Shown here in pieces: positions 9,774-18,434 of a stretch of DNA of 64,000 nt (its first letter is position 1; every line of letters starts with the position of its first letter). Both the position numbers and the translations under genes were made by a program. The stretch lies in contig NZ_JAJVKV010000001.1 in assembly GCF_024198175.1 (NCBI RefSeq), positions 1,426,001 to 1,490,000 on the forward strand. The letters are read 5' to 3'. Below the pieces are notes generated by a model. The model did no database searches and was not told where the DNA came from. It worked only from the letters and a program-made list of their open reading frames with translations. Origin of the DNA: Pyxidicoccus xibeiensis (lineage in GTDB: Bacteria > Myxococcota > Myxococcia > Myxococcales > Myxococcaceae).

Positions 9774-10639
9774 CCACGCTCTACATGGGCCTCGCCGCCT
9801 CGCTGCTGGTGGGCGTGCTGCTGGGGATGCTCGGGGGTGGCGGCTCCATCCTCACCGTGCCGCTGCTGGTGTACGTGATGGGTGTGGAGCCACGGACGGC
9901 CATCGCCATGTCCCTGGTGGTGGTGGGCGTCACCAGCGCCAGCGGCGCCGTCGTCCACGCGCGGGCGGGGCGGGTGCGCTGGCGCACCGCGCTCATCTTC
10001 GGTGGCGGTGGCATGGCCGGCGCGTTTCTCGGCGGGCGGCTCAACCCGCTCATTCCGTCCACCGTCCTGCTGCTGCTCTTCGCGGGCGTCATGTCGGCCG
10101 CCGCCGTGGCCATGCTCCGGCGCAAGGAGGCGCCCCCTGCTTCCGCGACCGCACCCGCTCCCGAGGCGCTCCCGGTGGCCCGGGTGCTGGTGCAGGGCCT
10201 GGTGGTGGGGCTGCTGTCGGGGCTCGTGGGAGCGGGGGGCGGCTTCCTCATCGTCCCCGCGCTGGCGCTGGTGGGCCTGCCCACGCCGGTGGCCTCCGCC
10301 ACGTCGCTGGTGGTCATCGCGCTCCAGTGTGCCGCGGGCTTCCTGGGCCACCTGGGCCACGTCCAGCTGCCCTGGGAGCTCACGGGCGCGGTGCTGGTGG
10401 TGGCGATGACGGGCAGCCTCGTGGGCGGGCGGCTCGCGGAGCACGTGTCACCGGCCACGCTGCGCCGGAGCTTCGCCGTGTTCGTGCTCGCCACCGCGGC
10501 CGTCCTGCTGGTGGCGCAGGCACCGGCGCCGCTGCACGCCATGCTGGAACAGGCGGGAGCCTGGCCATGGGCGGTGGCGATGACGGGTGTGGGCCTGCCG
10601 CTGACGCTCTGGCGCCTGCGCGGGGCCCGGCACCGCTAG
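9770..10639 (+). CDS. TauE/SafE family membrane transporter
   Basis: The 289-aa protein has about eight hydrophobic helices and two internal repeats of the family pattern: LGMLGGGGSILTVPLLVYVMG near the N-terminus and LVGAGGGFLIVPALALVGL after a hydrophilic loop at about 120-140. TauE/SafE proteins export sulfite or sulfonates. Here, behind a persulfide dioxygenase that makes sulfite and a rhodanese, sulfite or thiosulfate export is the natural inference. It overlaps the rhodanese gene by 4 bp. Confidence 0.85.
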   Translation: MTTLYMGLAASLLVGVLLGMLGGGGSILTVPLLVYVMGVEPRTAIAMSLVVVGVTSASGAVVHARAGRVRWRTALIFGGGGMAGAFLGGRLNPLIPSTVLLLLFAGVMSAAAVAMLRRKEAPPASATAPAPEALPVARVLVQGLVVGLLSGLVGAGGGFLIVPALALVGLPTPVASATSLVVIALQCAAGFLGHLGHVQLPWELTGAVLVVAMTGSLVGGRLAEHVSPATLRRSFAVFVLATAAVLLVAQAPAPLHAMLEQAGAWPWAVAMTGVGLPLTLWRLRGARHR

Positions 10640-10762
10640 CCACGGCCTGTCGACACGTGACGAGCCACTGGCTTTTCTCACGTCCCCTGGAATCCCATCC
10701 ACGCGGCAACAACCACCGCCTCCGTCGTTGACCCGTGTCTCCGCCGCGCCGAGAGTCCCGGC

Positions 10763-12418
10763 ATGACGCTGAGAGCCATCGCCGAAGTGGGCGCCGAGCT
10801 GGGCCTGTCGCCCGAGCACGTGCTGCCCTGGGGAACCCACCGCGCCAAGGTGTCGCTGGACGCGCTGAAGTCGCACGGCGGGAAGCAGGGCCGCCTGGTG
10901 CTGGTGTCCGCCATCAACCCCACGCCTCCGGGTGAGGGGAAGACGACCATGTCCGTGGCCCTGGCCATGGGCCTGCGCAAGCGCGGGCGCCGCGCGGTGG
11001 CCGCCCTGCGTGAGCCGTCGCTGGGCCCCGTCTTCGGCGTGAAGGGCGGAGGCACCGGCGGCGGGCAGGCCAGCCTGGAGCCCGCGGCCGACATCAACCT
11101 GCACTTCACCGGCGACCTGCACGCGATTACCAGCGCCAACAACCTGCTCGCCGCGCTGGTGGACAACGCCGTGTACTACGGCCAGCCGGTGGCCATCGAC
11201 TCCACGCGCGTGCGCTGGCGGCGCGCCATGGACATGAACGACCGGTTCCTGCGCAACGTCATCGTCGGCCTCGGCGGCAAGGCGCACGGCGTGCCGCGCG
11301 AGGGCGCCTTCGACATCACCGCCGCCAGCGAGGTGATGGCCATCCTCGCCCTGGCCGACGGGCTCAAGGATTTGGAGGCGCGGCTGGGGCGCATCGTCGT
11401 GGGCCACTCGCCGGACGGGAAGCCCGTGCGCGCCCGGGACGTGGACGCGGCGGCGGCCATGGTGGCGCTGCTCAAGGACGCGCTGATGCCCAACCTCGTG
11501 CAGACGCGCGAGGGCGGCCCGGCCATCGTCCACGCGGGGCCCTTCGGCAACATCGCGCACGGGTGCAGCTCGGTGCTCGGCACGCGGCTGGGGCTGGCCC
11601 ACGCGGACGAGGTGGTGACGGAGGCCGGCTTCGGCTTCGACCTGGGCGCGGAGAAGTTCCTCGACATCAAGTGCCGCAACGCGGGCGTGTGGCCCCGGGG
11701 CGTGGTGCTGGTGGTGACGCTGCGCGCGCTGAAGCACCATGGCGGCGCGGCGGCCGCGAAGGTGGCCGAGCCGGACCGCGACGCGCTCGTGCGTGGCTTC
11801 GAGCACCTGGAGAAGCACCTGGAGACGGTGGCCGCGTTCGGCCTGCCCGCCGTCATGTGCGTCAACCGCTTCCCGCAGGACACGGAGGCGGAGCTGGAGG
11901 AGCTGCGCGCCTTCGGCCGGGCCCGGGGTGTGGAGCTGGCCGTGTGCGAGGGCTTCGCGCGAGGTGGAGACGGCTCGCTGGAGCTGGCCGACCGCGTGCT
12001 GGAGATGCTGAATCGCACGGACGCCGCGCCGCCCCGCCCGCGCTTCCTCTACGAGCTGTCCCAGCCGCCCGAGGAGAAGGTCCGCGCGATTGCCCGCACC
12101 GTGTACGGCGCGGACGACGTGGTCTTCACGGCGGGGGCCATGAAGGACCTGCAGACGGTGCGCGAGCTGGGCGGCGCGGAGCTGCCGGTGTGCATGGCGA
12201 AGACGCACCTGTCGCTGTCCGACGACCCGACGAAGGTGGGACGGCCTCGCGGCTTCACGCTCACCGTGCGCGAGGTGCGGCTGTCCGCCGGCGCGGGCTT
12301 CATGGTGGCGCTCACCGGCGACATCCTCACCATGCCCGGCCTGCCCCGCGAGCCCGCGGCCCGTCGCATCACCGTCCACGACGACGGCCGCATCACCGGG
12401 CTGATGCAGGGCGAGTGA
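10763..12418 (+). CDS. fhs: Formate--tetrahydrofolate ligase
   Basis: This 551-aa cytosolic enzyme uses ATP to join formate to tetrahydrofolate, giving 10-formyl-THF for purine synthesis and one-carbon metabolism. The nucleotide-binding loop TPPGEGKTT (about 54-62) is nearly the family signature. Further markers are EPSLGPVFGVKGGGTGGG, NLHFTGDLHAITSANNLL and GFGFDLGAEKFLDIKCR. Length is normal for the family. It appears to be a single-gene unit ending at a strong GC-rich hairpin shared with the convergent chemoreceptor gene. Confidence 0.95.
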   Translation: MTLRAIAEVGAELGLSPEHVLPWGTHRAKVSLDALKSHGGKQGRLVLVSAINPTPPGEGKTTMSVALAMGLRKRGRRAVAALREPSLGPVFGVKGGGTGGGQASLEPAADINLHFTGDLHAITSANNLLAALVDNAVYYGQPVAIDSTRVRWRRAMDMNDRFLRNVIVGLGGKAHGVPREGAFDITAASEVMAILALADGLKDLEARLGRIVVGHSPDGKPVRARDVDAAAAMVALLKDALMPNLVQTREGGPAIVHAGPFGNIAHGCSSVLGTRLGLAHADEVVTEAGFGFDLGAEKFLDIKCRNAGVWPRGVVLVVTLRALKHHGGAAAAKVAEPDRDALVRGFEHLEKHLETVAAFGLPAVMCVNRFPQDTEAELEELRAFGRARGVELAVCEGFARGGDGSLELADRVLEMLNRTDAAPPRPRFLYELSQPPEEKVRAIARTVYGADDVVFTAGAMKDLQTVRELGGAELPVCMAKTHLSLSDDPTKVGRPRGFTLTVREVRLSAGAGFMVALTGDILTMPGLPREPAARRITVHDDGRITGLMQGE

Positions 12419-12455
12419 CGCGACACGCCACCGACGCCGTGACTCCCCAACAGGC

Positions 12456-12486
12456 CGGGGCGCCCTCCGCGAGCGGCGGCGCCCCG
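12456..12486. terminator. Bidirectional hairpin between fhs and a chemoreceptor gene
   Basis: Nine-bp arms CGGGGCGCC (12456-12464) and GGCGCCCCG (12478-12486) pair perfectly around a 13-nt loop, between two convergent stop codons only 77 bp apart. No U-tract follows, which is common in this GC-rich group. Confidence 0.65.
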
Positions 12487-12494
12487 ACGACGGC

Positions 12495-14096
12495 TCAGAC
12501 GCGGAAGCCGGTGGACAGCTCCTTGAGCTGACCGAGCGACGCGTTGATCTGCGTCACCGCCTCCTCGGCGGACATGGTGGCGGTGACGACGTCCGCCATC
12601 ATCGAGGACAGCTGCGTCATCACCTCGGTCATCTGCGCGATGCCCGCGTTCTGCTGGGTGACGGAGGCCGTAATCTGCCGCGCGGCCTGGCTGCTCTCCT
12701 GCACCACCGTGGTGATTTCCTTCAGCGTGTTCGCGGAGGCGAGCACCTGCTCGATGCCCTCCTCCATCTTCTGGCTGTCGCCCTCGGCGATGGAGACCGT
12801 CTGGCGGATGGCCTGGTTGATCTCCAGGAGAATCTTCCCGATGCGCTGCGTGCTCTGCAGCGATTGACCGCTGAGCGAGCGCATCTCCCGCGCCACCACC
12901 GCGAAGCCCCGGCCCTCTTCGCCCGCGCGCGCGGCTTCAATCGCCGCGTTCAGCGCCAGCACGTTGGACTGGTCCGCCAGGTCCTTCACGCTGCTGATGA
13001 TTTCACCGGCGTGCACGGCCTGGTCGCTCAGGTGCGCGATGCTGCCCACCAGCGCGCCCACCCGCTGGCGAATCTGCTGCAGCCCCTCCGCGCTCTTCTC
13101 AATCGACTCCTGGCCCGACACGCTGAAGGCGTCCGCCTGCGCGGCGACCTTGAGCACCATCTCCGCGCGGCTGGCCGCCATGCTGGACGTCTGCGCGATT
13201 TCGGCGATGGTCGTGCTCGCCTCGGTGAGGCTGCGGGACTGGTTGGTGAGGAAGTTGATCTGCTCCTGGCTGGCCTGCGTCAGCCGGTCCGCCGCCGACG
13301 ACAGGTCCGTCACCACCGCGGAGATGGTGTTCGGCACGTCGCGCAGCCGCTGCACCATCACCTGGAAGGAGCGCGCCAGCTCCCCCACCTCGTCCTGCGA
13401 GGTGACGTCGATGGGCTGCGTCAGGTCGCCCTCCTGGGCGATGCGCGTGGCCACCGAGGTCAGCTTCCCCAGCGGCACCGTCACCTGGCGGTGCAGCCAG
13501 AGCGCCAGGAACACCGTCAGGGCAATGCCCGCCACCACCAGCACGAAGACCATCACCTGCATGGTGCCGTGGACCCACTTCACCTTCACATAGGAGCCGT
13601 CGATGGCCTGCGCGTCCTCGGCCACCGCCTGCTGGAGCGCGGTGCGCAGCGCCACGGACGTGTCCTCCAGCTTCGCGAGCGACGCCTCCGTCCGCCCGTC
13701 TCCCCTCACCGCCTGCGCGTGGACCTGCTCGGCCTCCGCCCAGTACGTGGCCAGCGAGGCCTTGAGCGCGTCCACCCGCTCCACCTTCGCGGCCGGCACG
13801 GCGCGCGCGGCGTCGAGCCTCGCCTCCAGCTCCTTCACCTCCGCGCGCAGCGGCTCCAGCCCGCCCTCCGCCCTGCCCGCCACCGCGAGCCGCACGCTGC
13901 GGTGCAGCCCCGGGTAGCGGTGCAGCAGCTCGCGGCTCAGCTCGATGGCGGGCACCTGCTCGGTGCTGATGCGCTCGTAGACGCCGCCCGCGAGCAGCCC
14001 CATCGACACGAACGCCGCGAGGATGGCCACGAGGAACACGGCGACGACCGCCGGCAACAGCATCATCTTCTGCTTCAGCTTCAGCTTCAGACGCAC
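12495..14096 (-). CDS. Methyl-accepting chemotaxis protein
   Basis: The 533-aa chemoreceptor has a first TM at about 11-36, a periplasmic four-helix-bundle-like sensor (about 37-175), and a second TM around VMVFVLVVAGIALTVFLALW. HAMP follows, then a long signalling coiled coil. The CheA/CheW-binding tip reads EEGRGFAVVAREMRSLSGQS. Expression starts at a GTG preceded by GGAAGG. No other chemotaxis gene is nearby, so it is an orphan receptor that would work with arrays encoded elsewhere. The ligand is unknown. Confidence 0.92.
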   Translation of the reverse strand: MRLKLKLKQKMMLLPAVVAVFLVAILAAFVSMGLLAGGVYERISTEQVPAIELSRELLHRYPGLHRSVRLAVAGRAEGGLEPLRAEVKELEARLDAARAVPAAKVERVDALKASLATYWAEAEQVHAQAVRGDGRTEASLAKLEDTSVALRTALQQAVAEDAQAIDGSYVKVKWVHGTMQVMVFVLVVAGIALTVFLALWLHRQVTVPLGKLTSVATRIAQEGDLTQPIDVTSQDEVGELARSFQVMVQRLRDVPNTISAVVTDLSSAADRLTQASQEQINFLTNQSRSLTEASTTIAEIAQTSSMAASRAEMVLKVAAQADAFSVSGQESIEKSAEGLQQIRQRVGALVGSIAHLSDQAVHAGEIISSVKDLADQSNVLALNAAIEAARAGEEGRGFAVVAREMRSLSGQSLQSTQRIGKILLEINQAIRQTVSIAEGDSQKMEEGIEQVLASANTLKEITTVVQESSQAARQITASVTQQNAGIAQMTEVMTQLSSMMADVVTATMSAEEAVTQINASLGQLKELSTGFRV

Positions 14097-14508
14097 CGGG
14101 CACCTTCCCTACCGTGAGCGGTCCCCGAGCCCCGAGGGCCCTCGCCGCTCGACGCGGCAGGAGCCCTGCGGATGAAGCATGGCCCCGGAGAGGGCCTGCT
14201 GCGCCAACACATGTCGCCTTCCTTCTGGAGGCTCTGACGAGAGCCCCTCGCGCCCGGACGGACCGCTGATCCGCCGCGGCGCGTAGGATAGCGAACTAAG
14301 TGGTTCTCCGCGAAGCCCCACACCTCCTATCCACCCCAGCCGCTTCGATAAGCTGGAGGGTCATGGGTGGGAACCGACCCCACCATGGGCGCGACAGCGG
14401 GCGCCCCGGACGAGGCGCTCGCGTGCACCCAGAGTGAGGTGGACCGCTGTCGTGAGCGGGCGGGCGGACGGAGGCTCGAGTGACGGGCAGGTGAGCCGCC
14501 GTCCTGGA
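14097..14508. other. Intergenic stretch without a convincing gene
   Basis: These 412 bp lie between the end of the PtsN-like gene and the start of the chemoreceptor gene, both on the minus strand. I see an imperfect inverted repeat around 14363-14387 and a relatively AT-rich patch at 14284-14307 that could hold the chemoreceptor promoter, but no ORF with codon bias or a ribosome site. Confidence 0.4.
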
Positions 14509-15018
14509 TCAGAAGCTCCGGACGCTCTCGGTGAGGTGGAGGTCCCGGCGCTCCAGACGAAGCGAGTACTCGGTACGGACCAGCAGTGCGTGGGCCTCCA
14601 GGGCCGATGGGGCGCGGAGGAGCGCCGTGCGCAGGGAGGGCTCCCGCAGCAGGCTGGAGATGCGCGCGAGCACGTTGAGGTGCAGGCCCGCCGTGTCGGG
14701 CGGTGAGACCAGGCCGACGAAGATGTGCACGGGGGCATCCTCGGGGTCGCCGAAGTGCAGGCCGCCGGGGTGGATGCCCACGCAGGTGACGATGCGAGGC
14801 ACGCGCGCCAGCCGGCAGTGGGGAACGGCCACGCCTCCCGGCATGGCGGTGCTGCCCAGCCGCTCGCGAGCCACCAGCGCCGACGCCAGCTCCCGCTCCG
14901 GCACGCGGGCCCGCGCCGCCATCAGCCCGGCCAGCTCCTTCAACACCCCGTCCCGGTCCGTCGCCTGCAGCGACAGGCGGATGGAGTCCACCTCGAGATA
15001 GTCCGTCCACCTCAACAT
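14509..15018 (-). CDS. PTS EIIA (PtsN / fructose type) domain protein
   Basis: The 169-aa single-domain protein resembles the nitrogen-type EIIA, which receives a phosphate from NPr and regulates other proteins rather than carrying sugar. Predicted phosphorylation site His67 is in GVAVPHCRL. LKELAGLM and the closing helix LLREPSLRTALLRAPS fit the fold. The ATG at 15018 has GGAGGGG directly upstream. No sigma-54 rpoN or hpr gene is adjacent, and the target is unknown. Confidence 0.8.
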   Translation of the reverse strand: MLRWTDYLEVDSIRLSLQATDRDGVLKELAGLMAARARVPERELASALVARERLGSTAMPGGVAVPHCRLARVPRIVTCVGIHPGGLHFGDPEDAPVHIFVGLVSPPDTAGLHLNVLARISSLLREPSLRTALLRAPSALEAHALLVRTEYSLRLERRDLHLTESVRSF

Positions 15019-15185
15019 CACCCCTCCACCGGGCGACCCACCGCCGCCGCCCACACTCGCGACGGAGAGCTAGGTCGTGTCTCGTGGATCCGCATCTGCC
15101 CCGCTGAGCGAAGGGCCCCGCGGCGTGTTCCGACAAGGACACTCCGGCCGAGTCCCCCGCGAGGCGCGACACCCGGGGGCCGGGG

Positions 15186-15587
15186 CTATGGGGCCGGGGC
15201 CGGGGCCGGCAGCGCGGGGGCGATTTCCCGCCGGCAGGCCTCGTCGCATTCCTCGAAGCGGGTGAGGAAGTCGGCCTGCCGCCGGCACCGCTTGGCGAAG
15301 CGGGGGTTGAGCACGCCCGCATCCGTCACGCACCCCTGCCGGAAGTCGTCCCGCGTCTCCTGGAACAGGGCCGCGCGCTGCGCCGGGGCCATGGCCTTCA
15401 GCGCCCGGTTCTCTCCGCCCTGGAGGTACAGCCAGACGGTGCCCAGGATGAGGACGAGCACGCCCAGCACCACCACCTGGCGGACCCGCTTCTCGTTGCC
15501 GGGCGGCTCGAGGTCCCGGGTGAAGATGTTGTCGTCGCCACCGTCTCCGGGCGGCGTCCCCCCGGCCATCATCCCTTGCAAGCGCAT
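15186..15587 (-). CDS. Hypothetical single-pass membrane protein with Cys pairs
   Basis: This 133-aa protein has an acidic N-terminal cytoplasmic tail, one TM helix (VVVLGVLVLILGTVWLYL, about 38-55) and an extracytoplasmic domain with four cysteines (GCV, RCRR, EECDEACRR). The Cys spacing suggests two disulfides. It ends in an Ala-Pro run. The start is uncertain: the ATG at 15587 follows a G-run, and two further ATGs (from 15572) follow AAGGG. I do not recognise a characterised family. Confidence 0.6.
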   Translation of the reverse strand: MRLQGMMAGGTPPGDGGDDNIFTRDLEPPGNEKRVRQVVVLGVLVLILGTVWLYLQGGENRALKAMAPAQRAALFQETRDDFRQGCVTDAGVLNPRFAKRCRRQADFLTRFEECDEACRREIAPALPAPAPAP

Positions 15588-15886
15588 ACCCCCCTGTTCC
15601 AGCCCAATCCGGGGTCCAAAGCCAGCGCCACCTTCCGGGCCTGTGCAGAACCCGCACCGCCGGCAGCGAGCCGCGCCCCCGCGCGAGCAGCCGAGAAGGG
15701 CACGGGCCTGCCCGGTCTCCAGGTCGCGGGCTCGGAGGTTCCGCCAGGCGTGAGCGGACGGAGCGGCGCAAGCCCTCATGCCTCCCGGGTGGGAGGCGTG
15801 CGAGGCCCTTCGCGCCCGTGAGGGTGATTGCGGCACCCGGCGGTCGTGAGGACCGTTGCACAGGACCCGACACCAGGAGTGCCGAC

Positions 15887-16354
15887 GTGGATGTGATTGA
15901 CCTGTTGATTCAGCAGCACCGGGAAGTCTCCGCGCTGTTCGAGGCCTTCCGGAACGCGACCGATGACGCGAGCAAGCAGGAGCTGTGCATCCAGCTCGCG
16001 GAGGCACTCACGCTGCACGCCACCATCGAGGAGCGGTGGATCTACCCCGTCGCGCGCCGCGTGGTGGGCGAGGACACGATTTCGGAGGCGCAGGACGAGC
16101 ACAACGAGATGAAGCGGCTGCTCGGAGACCTGCTGCGCTCGCGCAACGACGTGGGCGGGATGATGGCGACGGTGAGCGCGCTGGAGAAGGTGGTGACGGA
16201 CCACGTGCTGGAGGAGGAGCGCGACGTGCTCCCGCAGCTCGGGCAGAAGGTCACCGAGCAGGAGATTGGCATGTCGTGCAACGACATCGTCCGCACCGCC
16301 TCGCAGGTCCGCAAGGACGAGATGAGCAAGCTGGAGTCCCAGGCCAACATCTGA
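15887..16354 (+). CDS. Hemerythrin-domain protein
   Basis: This 155-aa four-helix protein has the HHE-type ligand set for a non-haem diiron site: QQHREVSALFE, LHATIEERWIYP, DEHNEMKRLL and DHVLEEERDVLP. Such proteins bind oxygen or sense or repair nitric-oxide and iron damage in the cytoplasm. The GTG at 15887 is chosen because AGGAG ends 7 nt upstream and translation then begins right at the domain. It appears monocistronic, and the IS630-type element begins about 95 bp downstream. Confidence 0.88.
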   Translation: MDVIDLLIQQHREVSALFEAFRNATDDASKQELCIQLAEALTLHATIEERWIYPVARRVVGEDTISEAQDEHNEMKRLLGDLLRSRNDVGGMMATVSALEKVVTDHVLEEERDVLPQLGQKVTEQEIGMSCNDIVRTASQVRKDEMSKLESQANI

Positions 16355-16415
16355 CGCCTTCGCACGCGGACACGCCCGTCCCGGGCACCCCTCGGGCACG
16401 GGGTACCCCTCGGGT

Positions 16416-16432
16416 TGCACTTACGTCGAATG
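16416..16432 (+). repeat. Direct repeat left of the IS630 element
   Basis: TGCACTTACGTCGAATG is repeated with one mismatch at 17642-17658 on the far side of the element. Neither copy is part of the element's terminal repeats. Confidence 0.6.
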
Positions 16433-16449
16433 GAATGCCGGGAAAGTTC

Positions 16450-17603
16450 TAAGTAGGCCGCCAGAAGTTCCGAGACAAATTCCGGCCGCATGCACAGGTT
16501 CAGGAGTATGCGACCGGCAAGGAGCCCAGCCGAGCTGGGGCTGACAGGATACGACAGGCGGAAGCTGGAGCGAGCGTTGCGGCAGGCACGCGATGCCCGC
16601 CACTTCCGTCGCCTTCTGGCCATCAAACTCATCGCCGAGGGCAAGGGTCCGGGCGAGGCCGCGCACCTGGCGACCTTGAGTCGGCCGGCCGTCTACTTCT
16701 GGCTGGAGCGCTACCTGACAGAGCGCACCCCGTCAGCCCTGGTGGATGCACCCCGCTCGGGCCGGCCCAGAGCCGCCCCGCGTCTGACCTGCAAGCACCT
16801 GCGTAAGGTGGTACGCGCCAGCCCAGAGAAGGCGGGCTGGGCGAGTCATGGCTGGACGGTGCCGCTGCTGTGCACCCACCTCCAGCACCAGGGGTTCGAG
16901 CTGTCACCCCGCACGCTGCGCCGACGGCTGCATGAGGCGGGGCTGGCCTGGAAGCGACCGCGGTACGTGTACGCGACGGCGGCGCCTCACCTGGGGCAGA
17001 AAAAAGGGGCCTTGTTCGCCGTCTGAAGAGGCTCAAGCGCCGATGGCCCCGCGCGGTACTGCTCGTCATGGACAGCACCGTGCTGCGCTGGTTTCCACTG
17101 CTGCGTGCGGTGTGGGCTCCGGTGGGCGAGCAGGCGCTGGTGCCGATTTCAGGAGAGAATGCCAAGCGCACGCTGTGGGGCGCCATCAATCCGCGTACCG
17201 GCAAGCGTGTCGTCATGGCGACCCGGCGCGGCAGGCAAGAGGACTTCATGGCCTTCCTGCGTGCACTGCGTGCTGCCTACCCCGGCCGTCCGCTGCTGCT
17301 GGTGCTCGACAGGGCCAGCTGTCACACCGCCCAGAAGTCTCAACGGCTCGCCGCTCGTCTCGGTATCCATCTGGTGCTGCTGCCCAAGCAGCGCTCGGAA
17401 CTCAACTGCATGGACCACCTGTGGCGTCCGCTCAAGCAGCGCGTGTCCGCCAACCGGCAGTACCCGACGGTGGAGCAGCACGTCGACGCCGCCATCCGGT
17501 GGGTGCTGGGCCTGTCGCCCCGAGAAGCCCTCCGCAAGGCAGGCTGCCTCGCCGAGGGCTTCTGGCTGCGCGATTTGTTAGAGAACTTCTGGCGGCCTAC
17601 TTA
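16450..17603 (+). mobile_element. IS630-family insertion sequence with TA duplication
   Basis: Perfect 22-bp terminal inverted repeats lie at 16449-16470 and 17583-17604 (outer sequence CTAAGTAGGCCGCC on the left). Reading the duplicated TA (16450-16451 and 17602-17603) as target duplication leaves an element of about 1.15 kb, as expected for IS630. Two consecutive frames encode the HTH and DDE halves of the transposase. The stop codon of the second frame is formed by the right terminus. It is inserted between the hemerythrin gene and an excisionase-like gene. Confidence 0.9.
16490..17026 (+). CDS. IS630 transposase, N-terminal frame (orfA)
   Basis: These 178 residues hold the paired HTH DNA-binding half of an IS630/Tc1-type transposase: RRLLAIKLIAEGKGPGEAAH then TLSRPAVYFWLERY, followed by a second HTH with GFELSPRTLRRRLHEAGL. 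The frame stops soon after AAA AAA GGG G (17000-17009). At that slippery run a -1 shift enters the DDE frame, giving a fused protein of about 371 aa. The start could also be the ATG at 16508. Confidence 0.85.
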   Translation: MHRFRSMRPARSPAELGLTGYDRRKLERALRQARDARHFRRLLAIKLIAEGKGPGEAAHLATLSRPAVYFWLERYLTERTPSALVDAPRSGRPRAAPRLTCKHLRKVVRASPEKAGWASHGWTVPLLCTHLQHQGFELSPRTLRRRLHEAGLAWKRPRYVYATAAPHLGQKKGALFAV

Positions 17604-17604
17604 G
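17068..17604 (+). CDS. IS630 transposase, catalytic frame (orfB)
   Basis: This is the DDE-superfamily catalytic half. The first Asp is in LLVMDSTVL, the second in LLLVLDRASCH, and the third acidic residue is Asp in LNCMDHLW, 34 residues after the second. The spacing is as in IS630/Tc1, but the last residue is Asp (DD34D, as in mariner) instead of the usual Glu. The frame is open upstream to the slippery run near 17000; the ATG at 17068 is inside the first catalytic strand, so independent translation would not give an active enzyme. Confidence 0.85.
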   Translation: MDSTVLRWFPLLRAVWAPVGEQALVPISGENAKRTLWGAINPRTGKRVVMATRRGRQEDFMAFLRALRAAYPGRPLLLVLDRASCHTAQKSQRLAARLGIHLVLLPKQRSELNCMDHLWRPLKQRVSANRQYPTVEQHVDAAIRWVLGLSPREALRKAGCLAEGFWLRDLLENFWRPT

Positions 17605-17641
17605 CGCGGCCAGAACAAGTAGTTGGAAACCGCGATACACC

Positions 17642-17658
17642 TGCACTTGCGTCGAATG
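17642..17658 (+). repeat. Direct repeat right of the IS630 element
   Basis: TGCACTTGCGTCGAATG matches the copy at 16416-16432 with one mismatch. Without the insertion the two copies would be about 75 bp apart, so they predate it. Confidence 0.6.
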
Positions 17659-17733
17659 AGTCCGGCGGGTACATGAATCCCCCGTCATCTCGTGAATCCA
17701 CACCGGGGCTGGGGCCCCACCGCCGGAGCACCC

Positions 17734-18249
17734 ATGAGCTCGTCCGATTCCGACGCTGCTTCCGCCATGCTTGCGCATGCGCTGGAGCCCATCGCAGCCA
17801 CGGACGTGACGCTGGGACAGGTGCAGCAGCTGGCGAAGCTGCTCTCCGGGACGATTCAGGGCCGGGGCGCTCCGCCGCGGTTCACCATCCTCGGCCCCAA
17901 CCATGAGGCGCTGCCCATTCCCCGGGACGTGCTGACGCTGCTCCAGCAGCTGGTGGGCATCCTCGCGGCGGGGGACGCCGTCTCCGTCGTCCCGGTGCAG
18001 AAGGAGCTGACGACGCAGCAGGCCGCCAACCTGCTCAACGTCTCGCGCCAGTACCTGGTGCAGCTGCTGGACGAGGGACGGATTGCCTTCCACCGCACCG
18101 GCACCCACCGGCGCCTGTACACGCAGGACGTGCTCGAGTACCGCTCCAGGCGGAACCAGGAGCGCCGCGCGCGAATCGACGCGGTGGTGCGCGAGGCACA
18201 GCAGGAAGGCCTCGCTCCTGACACGGAGAGCAGCAGCTCACCCTGGTGA
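17734..18249 (+). CDS. Excisionase-family HTH protein (orphan antitoxin-like)
   Basis: The 171-aa protein has an unclassified N-terminal half and a C-terminal MerR/excisionase-type HTH: LTTQQAANLLNVSRQYLVQLLDEGRI then RTGTHRRLY, with a basic tail. This layout is well known as the antitoxin encoded before PIN-domain toxins. No PIN gene follows: the next 185 bp are non-coding and then a lipoprotein gene begins. It may be an orphan transcription factor or the remains of a toxin-antitoxin pair. The ATG at 17734 has GGAG 5 nt upstream. Confidence 0.7.
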   Translation: MSSSDSDAASAMLAHALEPIAATDVTLGQVQQLAKLLSGTIQGRGAPPRFTILGPNHEALPIPRDVLTLLQQLVGILAAGDAVSVVPVQKELTTQQAANLLNVSRQYLVQLLDEGRIAFHRTGTHRRLYTQDVLEYRSRRNQERRARIDAVVREAQQEGLAPDTESSSSPW

Positions 18250-18434
18250 CACCGGCGTGCCGCCCGCGGGGGCGGAGGGCCTCTTCGGCGAAGCGGAACA
18301 GGGGGCGTACGGCACCTCGCGGAGAAGGGGCGGCGGTCCACTCCAGAGTTGGATGGCTGACGGGCGGATGTGGACGTGGCCGGGTGGAGGAGTGGCTGCG
18401 TGGGACACTCTGAGGGTCTTCGCTTGGAGGGCCC

